From Gammaproteobacteria bacterium (lineage in GTDB: Bacteria; Pseudomonadota; Gammaproteobacteria; Nitrosococcales; Methylophagaceae), in contig JARGFJ010000022.1 of assembly GCA_029210875.1 (NCBI GenBank), forward strand, positions 1-42,935: a stretch of DNA of 42,935 bases. Reading direction: 5' to 3'. The notes beneath the pieces are model-generated. The model was not told the DNA's origin, ran no database searches, and worked only from the letters and a program-made list of their open reading frames with translations. The stretch's first letter is position 1; the number at the start of each line of letters is the position of its first letter. The position numbers and the translations under genes were made by a program. Positions 35,498 through 42,935 of this stretch are shown here, one piece after another.

Positions 35498-36334
35498 ATG
35501 GCACAACTTGGCAACCTTAACACCCTAAAAGTAATCAAAAAATTAGATTTTGGCATTTATCTGGATGGTAACGGTTTAGGTGAAATTTTATTGCCTAATC
35601 GTTACATACCTGCAAATGTAAGTATTGGCGATCAATTGGATGTTTTTGTTTATCTTGATTCAGATGATTTACCGATTGCAACCACAGAAATACCTAAAGC
35701 AATGGTAGGTGAGTGTGCTTATCTTAAAGTGGTTGCAGTTAATCGAGTTGGGGCATTTTTGGATTGGGGCTTACCCAAAGATTTATTGGTTCCTTTTGGA
35801 GAGCAACAAAAACCATTAGAAGTTGGCAAGTCCTACGTTGTCTACCTTTATATTGATGATGCTTCATCACGCATTGCTGCCAGCACAAAAATAGATAAGT
35901 TTTTGCCTGATAATTCTCCTTATTTCAAAGAGCAACAAAAAGTTGATTTAATCGTTTATGGGCGCACTGATTTAGGCTTTAAAGCAATCGTCGATGGTGT
36001 TGTTACGGGCGTTATTTTTAATAATGATGTATTTAAACCGATTAAATACGGTGAGCAACTGCAAGGTTATATTAAACATATTCGTTCCGATAAAAAGTTG
36101 GATCTGTGTTTGCAATTGGTTAATCGCGAAGCCTTAGATACTTTATCAGAACACATTTTGGCGTTTATTAAACAGCAAGGTGGCAGCACAACGTTAACCG
36201 ATAAAAGTTCACCAGAAGCGATCACCAAACAATTTGGCGTCAGTAAGTCCAGCTATAAAAAGGCATTGGGCAAACTATATAAAAAACGCTTGATCGATAT
36301 TGATAAAACGGTAATAAGTTTGGTGAAAAAATAA
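35498..36334 (+). CDS. CvfB-family S1 RNA-binding protein
   Basis: The 278-residue protein matches the CvfB/YitL family. It has three or more S1-like OB modules (first at about 1-60, second near 70-130, third at about 145-210). A winged-helix C-terminus (SPEAITKQFGVSKSSYKKALGKLYKKRLI) follows. Family members bind RNA and influence virulence or translation in other bacteria. The precise role here is unknown. Its stop shares a base with the ylqF start (TAATGG), so the two are translationally coupled. Confidence 0.9.
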   Translation: MAQLGNLNTLKVIKKLDFGIYLDGNGLGEILLPNRYIPANVSIGDQLDVFVYLDSDDLPIATTEIPKAMVGECAYLKVVAVNRVGAFLDWGLPKDLLVPFGEQQKPLEVGKSYVVYLYIDDASSRIAASTKIDKFLPDNSPYFKEQQKVDLIVYGRTDLGFKAIVDGVVTGVIFNNDVFKPIKYGEQLQGYIKHIRSDKKLDLCLQLVNREALDTLSEHILAFIKQQGGSTTLTDKSSPEAITKQFGVSKSSYKKALGKLYKKRLIDIDKTVISLVKK

Positions 36335-37278
36335 TGGCGATCAATTGGTATCCTGGTCATATGCATAAGGCCAGTAAAGAAATGAAAAAGATGATTCCAG
36401 ATGTTGATTTGATCATCGAAGTCCTTGATGCACGTATTCCTTTTAGTAGTGAAAACCCAATGCTGGCGGAGATACGTGGTGACAAGCCGTGTATCAAAGT
36501 ATTAAGTAAAAGTGATTTAGCGGATCCTGAACTCACACAACAGTGGCAAGACTATTTAGAACAAGAAAAAAATGTAAAAACCATTGCCCTGACCACACAG
36601 CAACCAGAACAGATGCGAGATATATTAGATTTATGTCGCAAAATGCTACCTGCCAAAGAAAGTAGTGTAAAAAATATTCAAGCCATGATTATGGGCATTC
36701 CCAATGTAGGTAAATCGACCTTAATTAATACACTTGCCGGTAGACAAATAGCCAAAACCGGCAATGAGCCAGCGGTGACCAAAATGCAACAGCGCATTAA
36801 ATTGGAGGGCGGCATCGTGTTGCATGATACACCCGGTGTGTTATGGCCAAACCTTGAAAACAGACATGGTGGTTACCGGCTTGCGATTACTGGTGCGATT
36901 AAAGAAACAGCGATTAGCAATGACGATATCGCCATGTATGCCGTTGATTATTTGCGTCGGGCTTATCCTGATTTATTAAAACAACGCTACGAATTAGATG
37001 TGTTGCCTGAAGATGAAATTAAATTATTAGAAATGATCGGAGCCAAACGTGGTTGTTTACGTTCGGGAGGTATGGTTGATGTGGACCGTGCTGCCAAGAT
37101 TTTATTAACAGAGTTTCGTTCAGCAACAATCGGCCATATAAGCTTAGAAACGCCTGAAATGATGGAACAAGAAATCATCGAGATGCTGCAAATCCGCCAA
37201 CAAAAAGAAGCCAAGAAACTAGCGAGGAAGAATAAGCGCCATAGCTCAAGGCAAAATAACGAAATAGAAAGAGAGTAA
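36334..37278 (+). CDS. ylqF: YlqF/RbgA-type ribosome biogenesis GTPase
   Basis: This 314-residue circularly permuted GTPase has motifs in the order G4 LSKSDL (about 58-63), G1 GIPNVGKSTLIN and G3 DTPGV. The N-terminus INWYPGHMHKA is the YlqF signature. It helps late assembly of the large ribosomal subunit. The C-terminal basic extension (KKLARKNKRHSSRQ) can contact rRNA. It is coupled to cvfB upstream. The following 100 bp hold the Fur-like site and promoter of the porin operon. Confidence 0.93.
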   Translation: MAINWYPGHMHKASKEMKKMIPDVDLIIEVLDARIPFSSENPMLAEIRGDKPCIKVLSKSDLADPELTQQWQDYLEQEKNVKTIALTTQQPEQMRDILDLCRKMLPAKESSVKNIQAMIMGIPNVGKSTLINTLAGRQIAKTGNEPAVTKMQQRIKLEGGIVLHDTPGVLWPNLENRHGGYRLAITGAIKETAISNDDIAMYAVDYLRRAYPDLLKQRYELDVLPEDEIKLLEMIGAKRGCLRSGGMVDVDRAAKILLTEFRSATIGHISLETPEMMEQEIIEMLQIRQQKEAKKLARKNKRHSSRQNNEIERE

Positions 37279-37299
37279 GTAAATAATTTCAATCTAAAT

Positions 37300-37318
37300 G
37301 ATAATGATTTGCATTTAG
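37300..37318. promoter_or_regulatory. Candidate Fur box upstream of the porin gene
   Basis: GATAATGATTTGCATTTAG matches the classical 19-bp Fur consensus at 13 of 19 positions, with the first nine exact. Flanking AAATG/CATTT adds dyad symmetry. The site overlaps the -35 element of the promoter at 37309-37337, a geometry of repression by iron-loaded Fur. It lies 58 bp before the porin start. Confidence 0.7.
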
Positions 37319-37337
37319 TTTTATAAGTATCTATAAT
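37309..37337 (+). promoter_or_regulatory. Sigma-70 promoter of the porin operon
   Basis: TTGCAT (37309-37314) is followed after exactly 17 bp by a perfect TATAAT (37332-37337). The predicted start lies about 30 bp upstream of the porin ATG. The Fur-like site covers the -35 element. Confidence 0.75.
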
Positions 37338-37375
37338 CTCACCATGTTTTAATTTTATACATGGCGGGGTTTATC

Positions 37376-38644
37376 ATGACATTCAAAAAAACGGCATTAG
37401 CATTGGGCTTAATGACAGCAATCGGTGCAGCTCAGGCTGCGACACCAAGCAATGAAGAAATTTGGCAGATGTTGCAAAAAATGCAGCAACAAATGGCTGA
37501 GGTTCAACAACAAAACCACGATCTGAAAGCTGAAAATCAAAGTTTAAAAAACAAGGTTGATGCAACAGAGCAGACTGCGCGTGAAGCGAGTGCAACAGCA
37601 GAAGCACTTGCTGTTGCAACTGAAGAAGCAGTTAAAACAGCTAGTTTCAATGCCAATAAAACATCAATCGGTGGTTACGGTGAGCTTCACTATAACAACT
37701 TAGAAGGTAAAAATGGCGCTGCCGATAAAGATGAAATTGATTTTCACCGTTTTGTATTGTTTTTTGGTCATGAGTTTAATGATGATCTACGATTTTTCTC
37801 TGAATTCGAGCTTGAACATAGCTTAGTCAAAGATACCAGTAATGGCAGTAATGGCGGTGAAGTTGAGCTTGAACAAGCTTATATTGAATATGACATCAAT
37901 CAACAACATCGTGTTAAAGGTGGTTTGTTTTTAATGCCAGTTGGTATTATGAATGAGACACATGAGCCTAATACATTCTATGGTACGGAACGTAACCCGG
38001 TAGAAAAAAACATCATCCCAACTACATGGTGGGAAGGTGGTGTCATGTTTAGTGGTCAATTAGCACAAGGCTTGAGCTATGACCTTGCTGCAACCTCTGG
38101 TTTAAATACAAATAATGCTAACAAGTATAAGGTTAGAAGTGGCCGCCAAAAGGTTTCAAACGCTCAGGCTGAAGATTTCGCTTATACAGGTCGTTTAAAA
38201 TGGACAGCAATTCCAGGTGTTGAGTTAGCCGTTACGGCACAATATCAAGATAATATGACACAAAGCCAAGATCCAACAGCAGGTAGTGCAACCTTGTTAG
38301 AAACCCACGCTGTTATTCAACAAGGTGACTTTGGGTTACGCGCTTTATATGCGACATGGGATCTTGATGGTTCTGGACCTAAAGCATCGGGCGCTGATGA
38401 ACAAACAGGTTGGTATATAGAGCCTTCATACCGTATTAATGAGAATTTCGGTGTGTTTGCTCGTTATAATGAATGGGATAATCAAGCGGGTAATTCGACC
38501 GACAGCGAATATGAGCAAATTGATCTTGGTGTGAATTGGTGGCCGCATAAAGATGTTGTGGTTAAAGTTGATTACCAGGATCAAGACGCGCCCGCAGGCA
38601 AAGAACAAGATGGCATTAACGTTGGCTTAGGCTATCAATTCTAA
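37376..38644 (+). CDS. OprO/OprP-like outer-membrane porin with N-terminal coiled coil
   Basis: The precursor is 422 residues from the ATG at 37376 (GGGG six bases upstream). An in-frame ATG at 37361 adds five residues and is less likely. A signal peptide to about Ala22 is followed by a glutamine-rich coiled coil (about 25-75), then a beta-barrel of alternating strands ending in the outer-membrane signal GLGYQF. KTSIGGYGELHYNN and the closing DGINVGLGYQF match the phosphate-selective porin O/P superfamily. The Fur box and the following FMN-binding and PepSY genes suggest a role in iron or redox-related uptake rather than phosphate. The substrate is not known. Confidence 0.88.
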   Translation: MTFKKTALALGLMTAIGAAQAATPSNEEIWQMLQKMQQQMAEVQQQNHDLKAENQSLKNKVDATEQTAREASATAEALAVATEEAVKTASFNANKTSIGGYGELHYNNLEGKNGAADKDEIDFHRFVLFFGHEFNDDLRFFSEFELEHSLVKDTSNGSNGGEVELEQAYIEYDINQQHRVKGGLFLMPVGIMNETHEPNTFYGTERNPVEKNIIPTTWWEGGVMFSGQLAQGLSYDLAATSGLNTNNANKYKVRSGRQKVSNAQAEDFAYTGRLKWTAIPGVELAVTAQYQDNMTQSQDPTAGSATLLETHAVIQQGDFGLRALYATWDLDGSGPKASGADEQTGWYIEPSYRINENFGVFARYNEWDNQAGNSTDSEYEQIDLGVNWWPHKDVVVKVDYQDQDAPAGKEQDGINVGLGYQF

Positions 38645-38677
38645 GTTAATAATACTAAAACGACTAGGAACAGTGAT

Positions 38678-39199
38678 TTGACCAGGTTATTTAAATTAAA
38701 ATTTATCGTCCTGATAGGGTTGATGGTGACTTCAATCACTGTTTCTGCTCGTGGTGTGTATCAAACTGATGAAGATTTTTTGTCGGAGATATTTGCTAAC
38801 AATGTACCTAAAAGCCAGGTTGTCTGGCTTAAAGGTGAGGTACGCCAGTCAGTTTCAGATATTTTAGGGCACGACTATAAGGGCTTGAGAATTCGATATT
38901 GGCGAGATCAAAACAAAAGTGTTTGGATCTTGGAAGAAATTGGTAAAGAGCAGCCGATTACCTTTGGTGTGGTTATTTCCAGGCAAAAAGTTGAAGTAGT
39001 TAAAGTTTTAGCATTTCGCGAAAGTCGCGGCGATGAAATTCGATATCCCGCATTTACCCAGCAATTTGAACACGTTACACTTGATGGTAATAAACTTGAT
39101 CGTCACATTGACGGTATTTCAGGCGCAACCTTATCAGTTTGGGCTATGACTTCGGTAGTTAGAATGGCATTATATCTGGACAAATTTACTACACCATAG
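38678..39199 (+). CDS. Exported FMN-binding-domain protein
   Basis: The 173-residue protein has a signal peptide (about 1-23, ending VSARG) and an FMN_bind domain at its C-terminus. DGISGATLS is the target for covalent FMN attachment by ApbE, with Thr151 as the likely acceptor. Such modules carry electrons in NqrC and RnfG. Here the domain should sit in the periplasm or membrane and accept electrons from a membrane partner. The TTG start is the only option, with AGGAA eight bases upstream. It lies 33 bp after the porin gene and 9 bp before the PepSY gene. No apbE was found in the window. Confidence 0.88.
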   Translation: MTRLFKLKFIVLIGLMVTSITVSARGVYQTDEDFLSEIFANNVPKSQVVWLKGEVRQSVSDILGHDYKGLRIRYWRDQNKSVWILEEIGKEQPITFGVVISRQKVEVVKVLAFRESRGDEIRYPAFTQQFEHVTLDGNKLDRHIDGISGATLSVWAMTSVVRMALYLDKFTTP

Positions 39200-39208
39200 A
39201 AATATAAT

Positions 39209-39928
39209 ATGAATCGCAGAATGCGACGGATACATAGAATTTTGGGTGCTACAATTGCATTATTTGTGTTATTGCTTGCATCTACAGGTATCTTACTTAA
39301 TCACACAACCGATCTAAACTTAGATCAACGTTACCTTACATGGAATTGGTTGCTCAATCATTACGGTGTTACCAAGCTTGAACCAGATGCCGTTTTTCTA
39401 ATTGACAATAAAGTCATTTCTCAATTTGGTCAGCAACTATTTGTTGATGCAACGCCAGTAGTACAAGAATCACGCCCTCTAAAAGGCGGTATAAGCCAAG
39501 AGGAAACATTTGTTGTTGCAACGGACCAAGCATTACTTATTTTTACAGAAGATGGCGAGTTTGTAGAAAAAATGACCAGTTCAAGCGGTGTGCCGGCAAT
39601 GATTCAAAATATTGGCCTATATCATGGCGAACCCGTTGTTCAAACGCGCGATGGTCTATGGCGAAGTGATTTTATGTTAGAACGATGGGAGAGGTTATCG
39701 CTTCAAGGTGTAGGCTGGAGTGTGCCAGAGCCAATGCCAGCTAGTGTTGCAGAGCAGTTGCAGCTTTATTTTCATGGACAAGGCATATCAATTGAGCGTG
39801 TTGTCCTCGATCTGCATAATGGTCATATTTTTGGTCAATATGGTCCTTGGTTATTAGATGGTATCGGCGCATTGCTCTTGATCTTGTCATTAACCGGTAT
39901 CTGGATGTGGGCAAAACGTCTTGGGTAA
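39209..39928 (+). CDS. PepSY-type membrane protein, putative electron-transfer partner
   Basis: The 239-residue protein has N-terminal (about 10-30) and C-terminal (about 215-237) transmembrane helices with a periplasmic domain between. RIHRILGATIALFVLLLASTGILLNHT is the PepSY_TM start, cut short of a full domain set. FMN-binding proteins often neighbour PepSY proteins in iron-regulated gene clusters and are proposed as reductases. A histidine near residue 9 and another in the first helix end could help bind haem, but this is inference. It lies 9 bp after the FMN-binding gene and 6 bp before a nucleotidyltransferase gene. Fur control is inferred from the shared upstream promoter. Confidence 0.82.
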   Translation: MNRRMRRIHRILGATIALFVLLLASTGILLNHTTDLNLDQRYLTWNWLLNHYGVTKLEPDAVFLIDNKVISQFGQQLFVDATPVVQESRPLKGGISQEETFVVATDQALLIFTEDGEFVEKMTSSSGVPAMIQNIGLYHGEPVVQTRDGLWRSDFMLERWERLSLQGVGWSVPEPMPASVAEQLQLYFHGQGISIERVVLDLHNGHIFGQYGPWLLDGIGALLLILSLTGIWMWAKRLG

Positions 39929-39934
39929 TGTGAC

Positions 39935-40888
39935 ATGAGAAATAATGCGTTTCCATTTCTGCCTAAAGACTTTATTCAGACTAAAGAAGGGCTTATTTTT
40001 GCGGTTGTTTGTTATCAACCTCAAGCTACTAAAGTAGGGTGCTTTCTTCGTTATGTTGCTGATGGGCAAGGCTGGAAAAAAGTCGATACTGAACAAGCAA
40101 ACTCATTATTACAAACACAGTACCCACAGTATCTTTATACGTCATCTCAATTTGATACACGCTTTCATGCTGTAGCACCAAGGGATATTGTCCAACACTT
40201 TCAACCAGAAAATAAACTCAAGCAACTTATACAGCAACAGCCGCTAGATGATGTTGCACAAAAACTGCACACATTAATTGCGGTGTTGCTACAGTATGGT
40301 GCAAATAGTGATAGTTTAGGTTTAACGGGTTCGATGTTAATCGATCAACATCGGTCCTCCTCTGATATTGATTTGGTGGTCTACGGCAGAGATAACTTTC
40401 ATCACATGCGGCAAGCGATTCAACAGGCAATCGCTGATGAGGCACTATCTCATTTAGATAGTGCTTTGATGCAAGACAATTTTGAACGACGCGCAGCACA
40501 GTTAAGTTACAGTGAATTTGCGTGGCATGAATATCGCAAGTGTAACAAAGCGGCTATTGAAGGCACTAAGTTTGATATTGGTATGGTGTGTTTATGGCAT
40601 GAGCTTGAAATAGACACGAATCACTATCAAAAACAAGGAATGCGTACATTTAAAACGAAAGTGATTGATGATCACCGCGCGTTTGACTTCCCTGCTTACT
40701 ATCGTGTTGATGATGATATGACACCAGAGGTGTTATCTTTCACTCATACCTATGTCGGTCAGGCAAAAAACAATGAATTGATTGAAGTATCAGGTACCGT
40801 GGAATATAACATTGCTACGGGGCAACGTCGGCTGATTGTTGGATCGACTCGAGAAGCCGAAGGCGAATATATTAAGGTGTGTAGATAA
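39935..40888 (+). CDS. Pol-beta-superfamily nucleotidyltransferase
   Basis: The 317-residue protein has the nucleotidyltransferase signature GLTGSMLIDQHRSSSDIDLVVYG, with the GS at 132-133 and Asp pair at 144 and 146. A later FDIG aspartate could complete the metal triad. The N-terminus FLPKDFIQTKEGLIFAVV and RYVADGQGWKKV match a family known also from methanogenic archaea. The substrate is not known. No antitoxin-like neighbour is seen, so a toxin-type MNT pair is unlikely. It begins 6 bp after the PepSY gene. Its TAA stop directly abuts the gnd start. Confidence 0.85.
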   Translation: MRNNAFPFLPKDFIQTKEGLIFAVVCYQPQATKVGCFLRYVADGQGWKKVDTEQANSLLQTQYPQYLYTSSQFDTRFHAVAPRDIVQHFQPENKLKQLIQQQPLDDVAQKLHTLIAVLLQYGANSDSLGLTGSMLIDQHRSSSDIDLVVYGRDNFHHMRQAIQQAIADEALSHLDSALMQDNFERRAAQLSYSEFAWHEYRKCNKAAIEGTKFDIGMVCLWHELEIDTNHYQKQGMRTFKTKVIDDHRAFDFPAYYRVDDDMTPEVLSFTHTYVGQAKNNELIEVSGTVEYNIATGQRRLIVGSTREAEGEYIKVCR

Positions 40889-42355
40889 ATGATGATAGAA
40901 GAAACAGCCGCAAAGGCTGATATTGGTTTGGTGGGTTTGGCTGTAATGGGGCAAAACCTTGTGTTAAACATGAATGATCATGGTTTTACCGTTGCGGTGT
41001 ATAACCGAACTACCAGCAAAGTCGATGAATTTATTGACGGTCCGGCTAAAGGTACTAACGTTATCGGTTGCCACGACTTAAAAGTATTTGTAAACAGCTT
41101 AAAGGCACCGCGTCGCATTATGCTGATGGTTAAAGCCGGTCCCGTGGTTGATAGTTTTATTGATCAACTTGTTCCATATCTTGAACATGGTGACATCATT
41201 ATTGATGGTGGTAACTCACTTTACAATGATAGTGATCGTCGTACCCATGAATTACATCTAAAAGGTATCTTATTCATAGGTAGCGGTGTGTCAGGTGGTG
41301 AAGAAGGTGCACGCTTTGGACCTTCGATCATGCCTGGCGGTAATCATGCGGCATGGCCTGCTGTAAAGCCAATCTTTCAAGCTATAGCGGCACAAGTCGA
41401 TGGTGAACCATGTTGTGATTGGGTTGGTAATGATGGTGCCGGTCACTATGTGAAAATGGTACATAACGGCATTGAGTATGGCGATATGCAACTGATTTGC
41501 GAAGCGTATCAGTTGATGCGAGAAGGTCTCGGTATGACGGGTGATGAAGTCCAAGCTGTTTTTGCCGAGTGGAATGAAGGCGTGCTTGATTCTTATCTGA
41601 TTGAAATTACTCGCGATATTCTTGCTGTTAAAAATGACAATGGTGAATTACTCATTGATGACATTCTAGATACAGCCGGTCAAAAAGGTACGGGTAAATG
41701 GACGGGTATGAATGCCCTGGATTTGGGGATTCCTTTGACATTAATTGGTGAAGCCGTATTTGCACGTTGTTTATCAGCACGTAAAGATGAACGTGTTACA
41801 GCATCAAAAGTATTACCAAAATTAGCGTCAGACTTTAGTGGTGATAAAAAAGAAACGGTGGACGCCATTCGAGATGCCTTATATGCTTCAAAAATTATCT
41901 CCTATGCCCAAGGTTATATGCTGATGCGTGAAGCGGCTGACACCTATGGTTGGGGATTAAACTATGGCGGTATCGCCCTAATGTGGCGTGGTGGTTGTAT
42001 TATTCGTAGTCAGTTTCTGGCTAATATCCGTGATGCATTTACCAATAACCCGGAACTACAAAATTTATTGTTAGATCAGTTCTTTATTGATGAGATCACA
42101 GCAGCACTTCCGGGCTGGCGTAAAGCTGTTGGTACAGCAATTTCACTTGGCGTACCAGCACCAACCTTTAGCAGTGCATTATCATTTTATGATGGTTATC
42201 GTAGCGCACGCTTACCGGCTAATTTATTGCAAGCACAACGTGATTATTTTGGGGCTCATACCTATGAACGATTGGATAAGCCGCGCGGTGAGTTCTTTCA
42301 TACCAACTGGACTGGTCGTGGTGGCGATATTTCAGCGACCAATTACGACGTTTAA
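40889..42355 (+). CDS. gnd: 6-phosphogluconate dehydrogenase (decarboxylating)
   Basis: The 488-residue enzyme has the nucleotide-binding [16 protein letters not shown] at about 12-28. The substrate motif [14 protein letters not shown] is present, and the catalytic region [13 protein letters not shown] and [16 protein letters not shown] carries the conserved lysine and asparagine. It oxidises 6-phosphogluconate to ribulose 5-phosphate plus CO2 and NADPH (oxidative pentose phosphate pathway, also the dissimilatory RuMP cycle in methylotrophs). The length is typical of the long form (about 470-490). The start may be at 40889 or the next ATG at 40892. It abuts the nucleotidyltransferase gene and is followed by a strong terminator. 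Confidence 0.96.
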   Translation: MMIEETAAKADIGLVGLAVMGQNLVLNMNDHGFTVAVYNRTTSKVDEFIDGPAKGTNVIGCHDLKVFVNSLKAPRRIMLMVKAGPVVDSFIDQLVPYLEHGDIIIDGGNSLYNDSDRRTHELHLKGILFIGSGVSGGEEGARFGPSIMPGGNHAAWPAVKPIFQAIAAQVDGEPCCDWVGNDGAGHYVKMVHNGIEYGDMQLICEAYQLMREGLGMTGDEVQAVFAEWNEGVLDSYLIEITRDILAVKNDNGELLIDDILDTAGQKGTGKWTGMNALDLGIPLTLIGEAVFARCLSARKDERVTASKVLPKLASDFSGDKKETVDAIRDALYASKIISYAQGYMLMREAADTYGWGLNYGGIALMWRGGCIIRSQFLANIRDAFTNNPELQNLLLDQFFIDEITAALPGWRKAVGTAISLGVPAPTFSSALSFYDGYRSARLPANLLQAQRDYFGAHTYERLDKPRGEFFHTNWTGRGGDISATNYDV

Positions 42356-42379
42356 TAAAACGCTAGCAATATAAACCAT

Positions 42380-42407
42380 AAAAAGGGTCGTCATTACGAC
42401 CCTTTTT
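42380..42407 (+). terminator. Rho-independent terminator of gnd
   Basis: AAAAAGGGTCGT (42380-42391) pairs perfectly with ACGACCCTTTTT (42396-42407) around a 4-nt loop. The stem's own T-run forms the tail. It lies 25 bp after the gnd stop and closes the run that starts at the Fur-like promoter. Confidence 0.92.
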
Positions 42408-42535
42408 AGATTTGTCTTTGATAAGATTAGGCTATGAGCCAAATCAGCAATAGCATTGATTGAGTTAATATTTATATTGCATCTGAAGATTATATGTTAA
42501 TCTTAGCGCCTTGATTTATAAGGGCACTTGACCAA

Positions 42536-42883
42536 ATGCCAGATAATATTTTAAGGAACGCTAGACGGTTAATTATACTGTTGTTCCTCTCTATTTTGTC
42601 TACATTAACGCTGGTATCAGCTAGTTTTGCTGATGATACCTTAGTTACAGATATCGATAGTATCGGTACCAATCCTATCGGTCTCATCACATCCTATCAC
42701 CAAGAAACCAATCAACCCCTGAATTTAGAGCAGGCATTTGATAACTATTATCAAGGTCAGTTTCAAGCTGCAACAGAGGAAGTGTTAACTTTTGGTATCG
42801 GGCCCGCCCCAGTGTGGATTGCTTTTAGTATTGATAATCAACAATCAAGCAATCAGCATCTGACCGATCCCCACGAAATTTGA
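42536..42883 (+). pseudogene. 5' remnant of a 7TMR-DISM-type sensor gene
   Basis: The 115-residue reading frame has a signal peptide (about 10-32, ending ASFADD) and the start of a 7TMR-DISMED2-like periplasmic domain, including GIGPAPVWIAFSIDNQQSSNQH. It then stops abruptly at LTDPHEI and a TGA. Family members continue for several hundred residues with seven membrane helices and a signalling output. None of the three plus-strand frames after the stop continues the domain. An insertion or deletion at about 42865 is likely. Only 52 nt follow in the window, so a later fragment could lie outside. Confidence 0.7.
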
Positions 42884-42935
42884 GATAGCTAAACATTAAG
42901 CGGCTCCTGCATTAACAATTGTATTTTTTGACAAG

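Noticed and set aside
1..42935. CRISPR array, rRNA genes or prophage structural genes
   Set aside because: No regularly spaced repeat array, no rRNA-like sequence and no phage structural proteins were seen.

Overview
The window looks like a chromosomal segment of an AT-leaning gammaproteobacterium, probably Methylophaga-like or a related Thiotrichales/Piscirickettsiaceae lineage. This is inferred from protein similarity recalled from memory and from gene order (engB next to cytochrome c4, ResB/CcsA-type cytochrome c maturation, soxCD, an LPS-type envelope, and an RpsI/RplM pair); it was not tested by any search. Most of the window is ordinary core chromosome. The left 6 kb is accessory DNA.

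Positions 1-6321 hold the end of a genomic island. It carries a complete dndBCDE set on the minus strand (DNA phosphorothioation: DndB regulator, DndC PP-loop sulfurtransferase, DndD SMC-like ATPase, DndE). A single-pass membrane protein of unknown family follows in the slot where restriction genes are often found. Its 3' end runs into two direct repeats resembling the end of an insertion sequence. A 27-bp palindrome sits on the putative dndB promoter. The island abuts an intact tRNA-Arg(CCG). Just beyond lies a 39-nt remnant of a second tRNA-Arg that stops at the anticodon loop, which looks like an integration scar.

Positions 6460-11410 are a tight minus-strand group: engB, soxC, soxD and glgP. 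SoxCD (molybdenum sulfur dehydrogenase plus cytochrome c) is translationally coupled to glycogen phosphorylase. Positions 11499-16225 are a plus-strand c-type cytochrome module: cytochrome c4, ResB and CcsA (haem delivery and ligation) and DsbA (periplasmic thiol oxidation). A 139-bp MITE-like element sits directly on the ccsA stop codon.

Positions 16271-25979 hold signalling and envelope genes: a GGDEF diguanylate cyclase, MltF, TrhP/YegQ, TadA, WaaA, an LpxL-type acyltransferase, a frameshifted pagL, ribosomal proteins S9 and L13, and UppP. WaaA, the acyltransferase and the broken pagL all act on lipid A or the LPS core.

Positions 26095-37278 hold a 1284-residue FAD/Fe-S oxidoreductase, a HopJ-family protein, a large hybrid-sensor HD-GYP protein, a nitroreductase, YbaN, EfpL/YeiP, CvfB and the YlqF/RbgA GTPase. 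Positions 37300-42355 hold a predicted Fur-controlled run: an OprO/P-like porin, an FMN-binding protein, a PepSY membrane protein, a nucleotidyltransferase and 6-phosphogluconate dehydrogenase. The window ends in a truncated 7TMR-DISM-type sensor gene. No stretch over 300 bases lacks a described feature except parts of 5940-6460, where only the tRNA, tRNA remnant and repeat/hairpin features listed here were seen.
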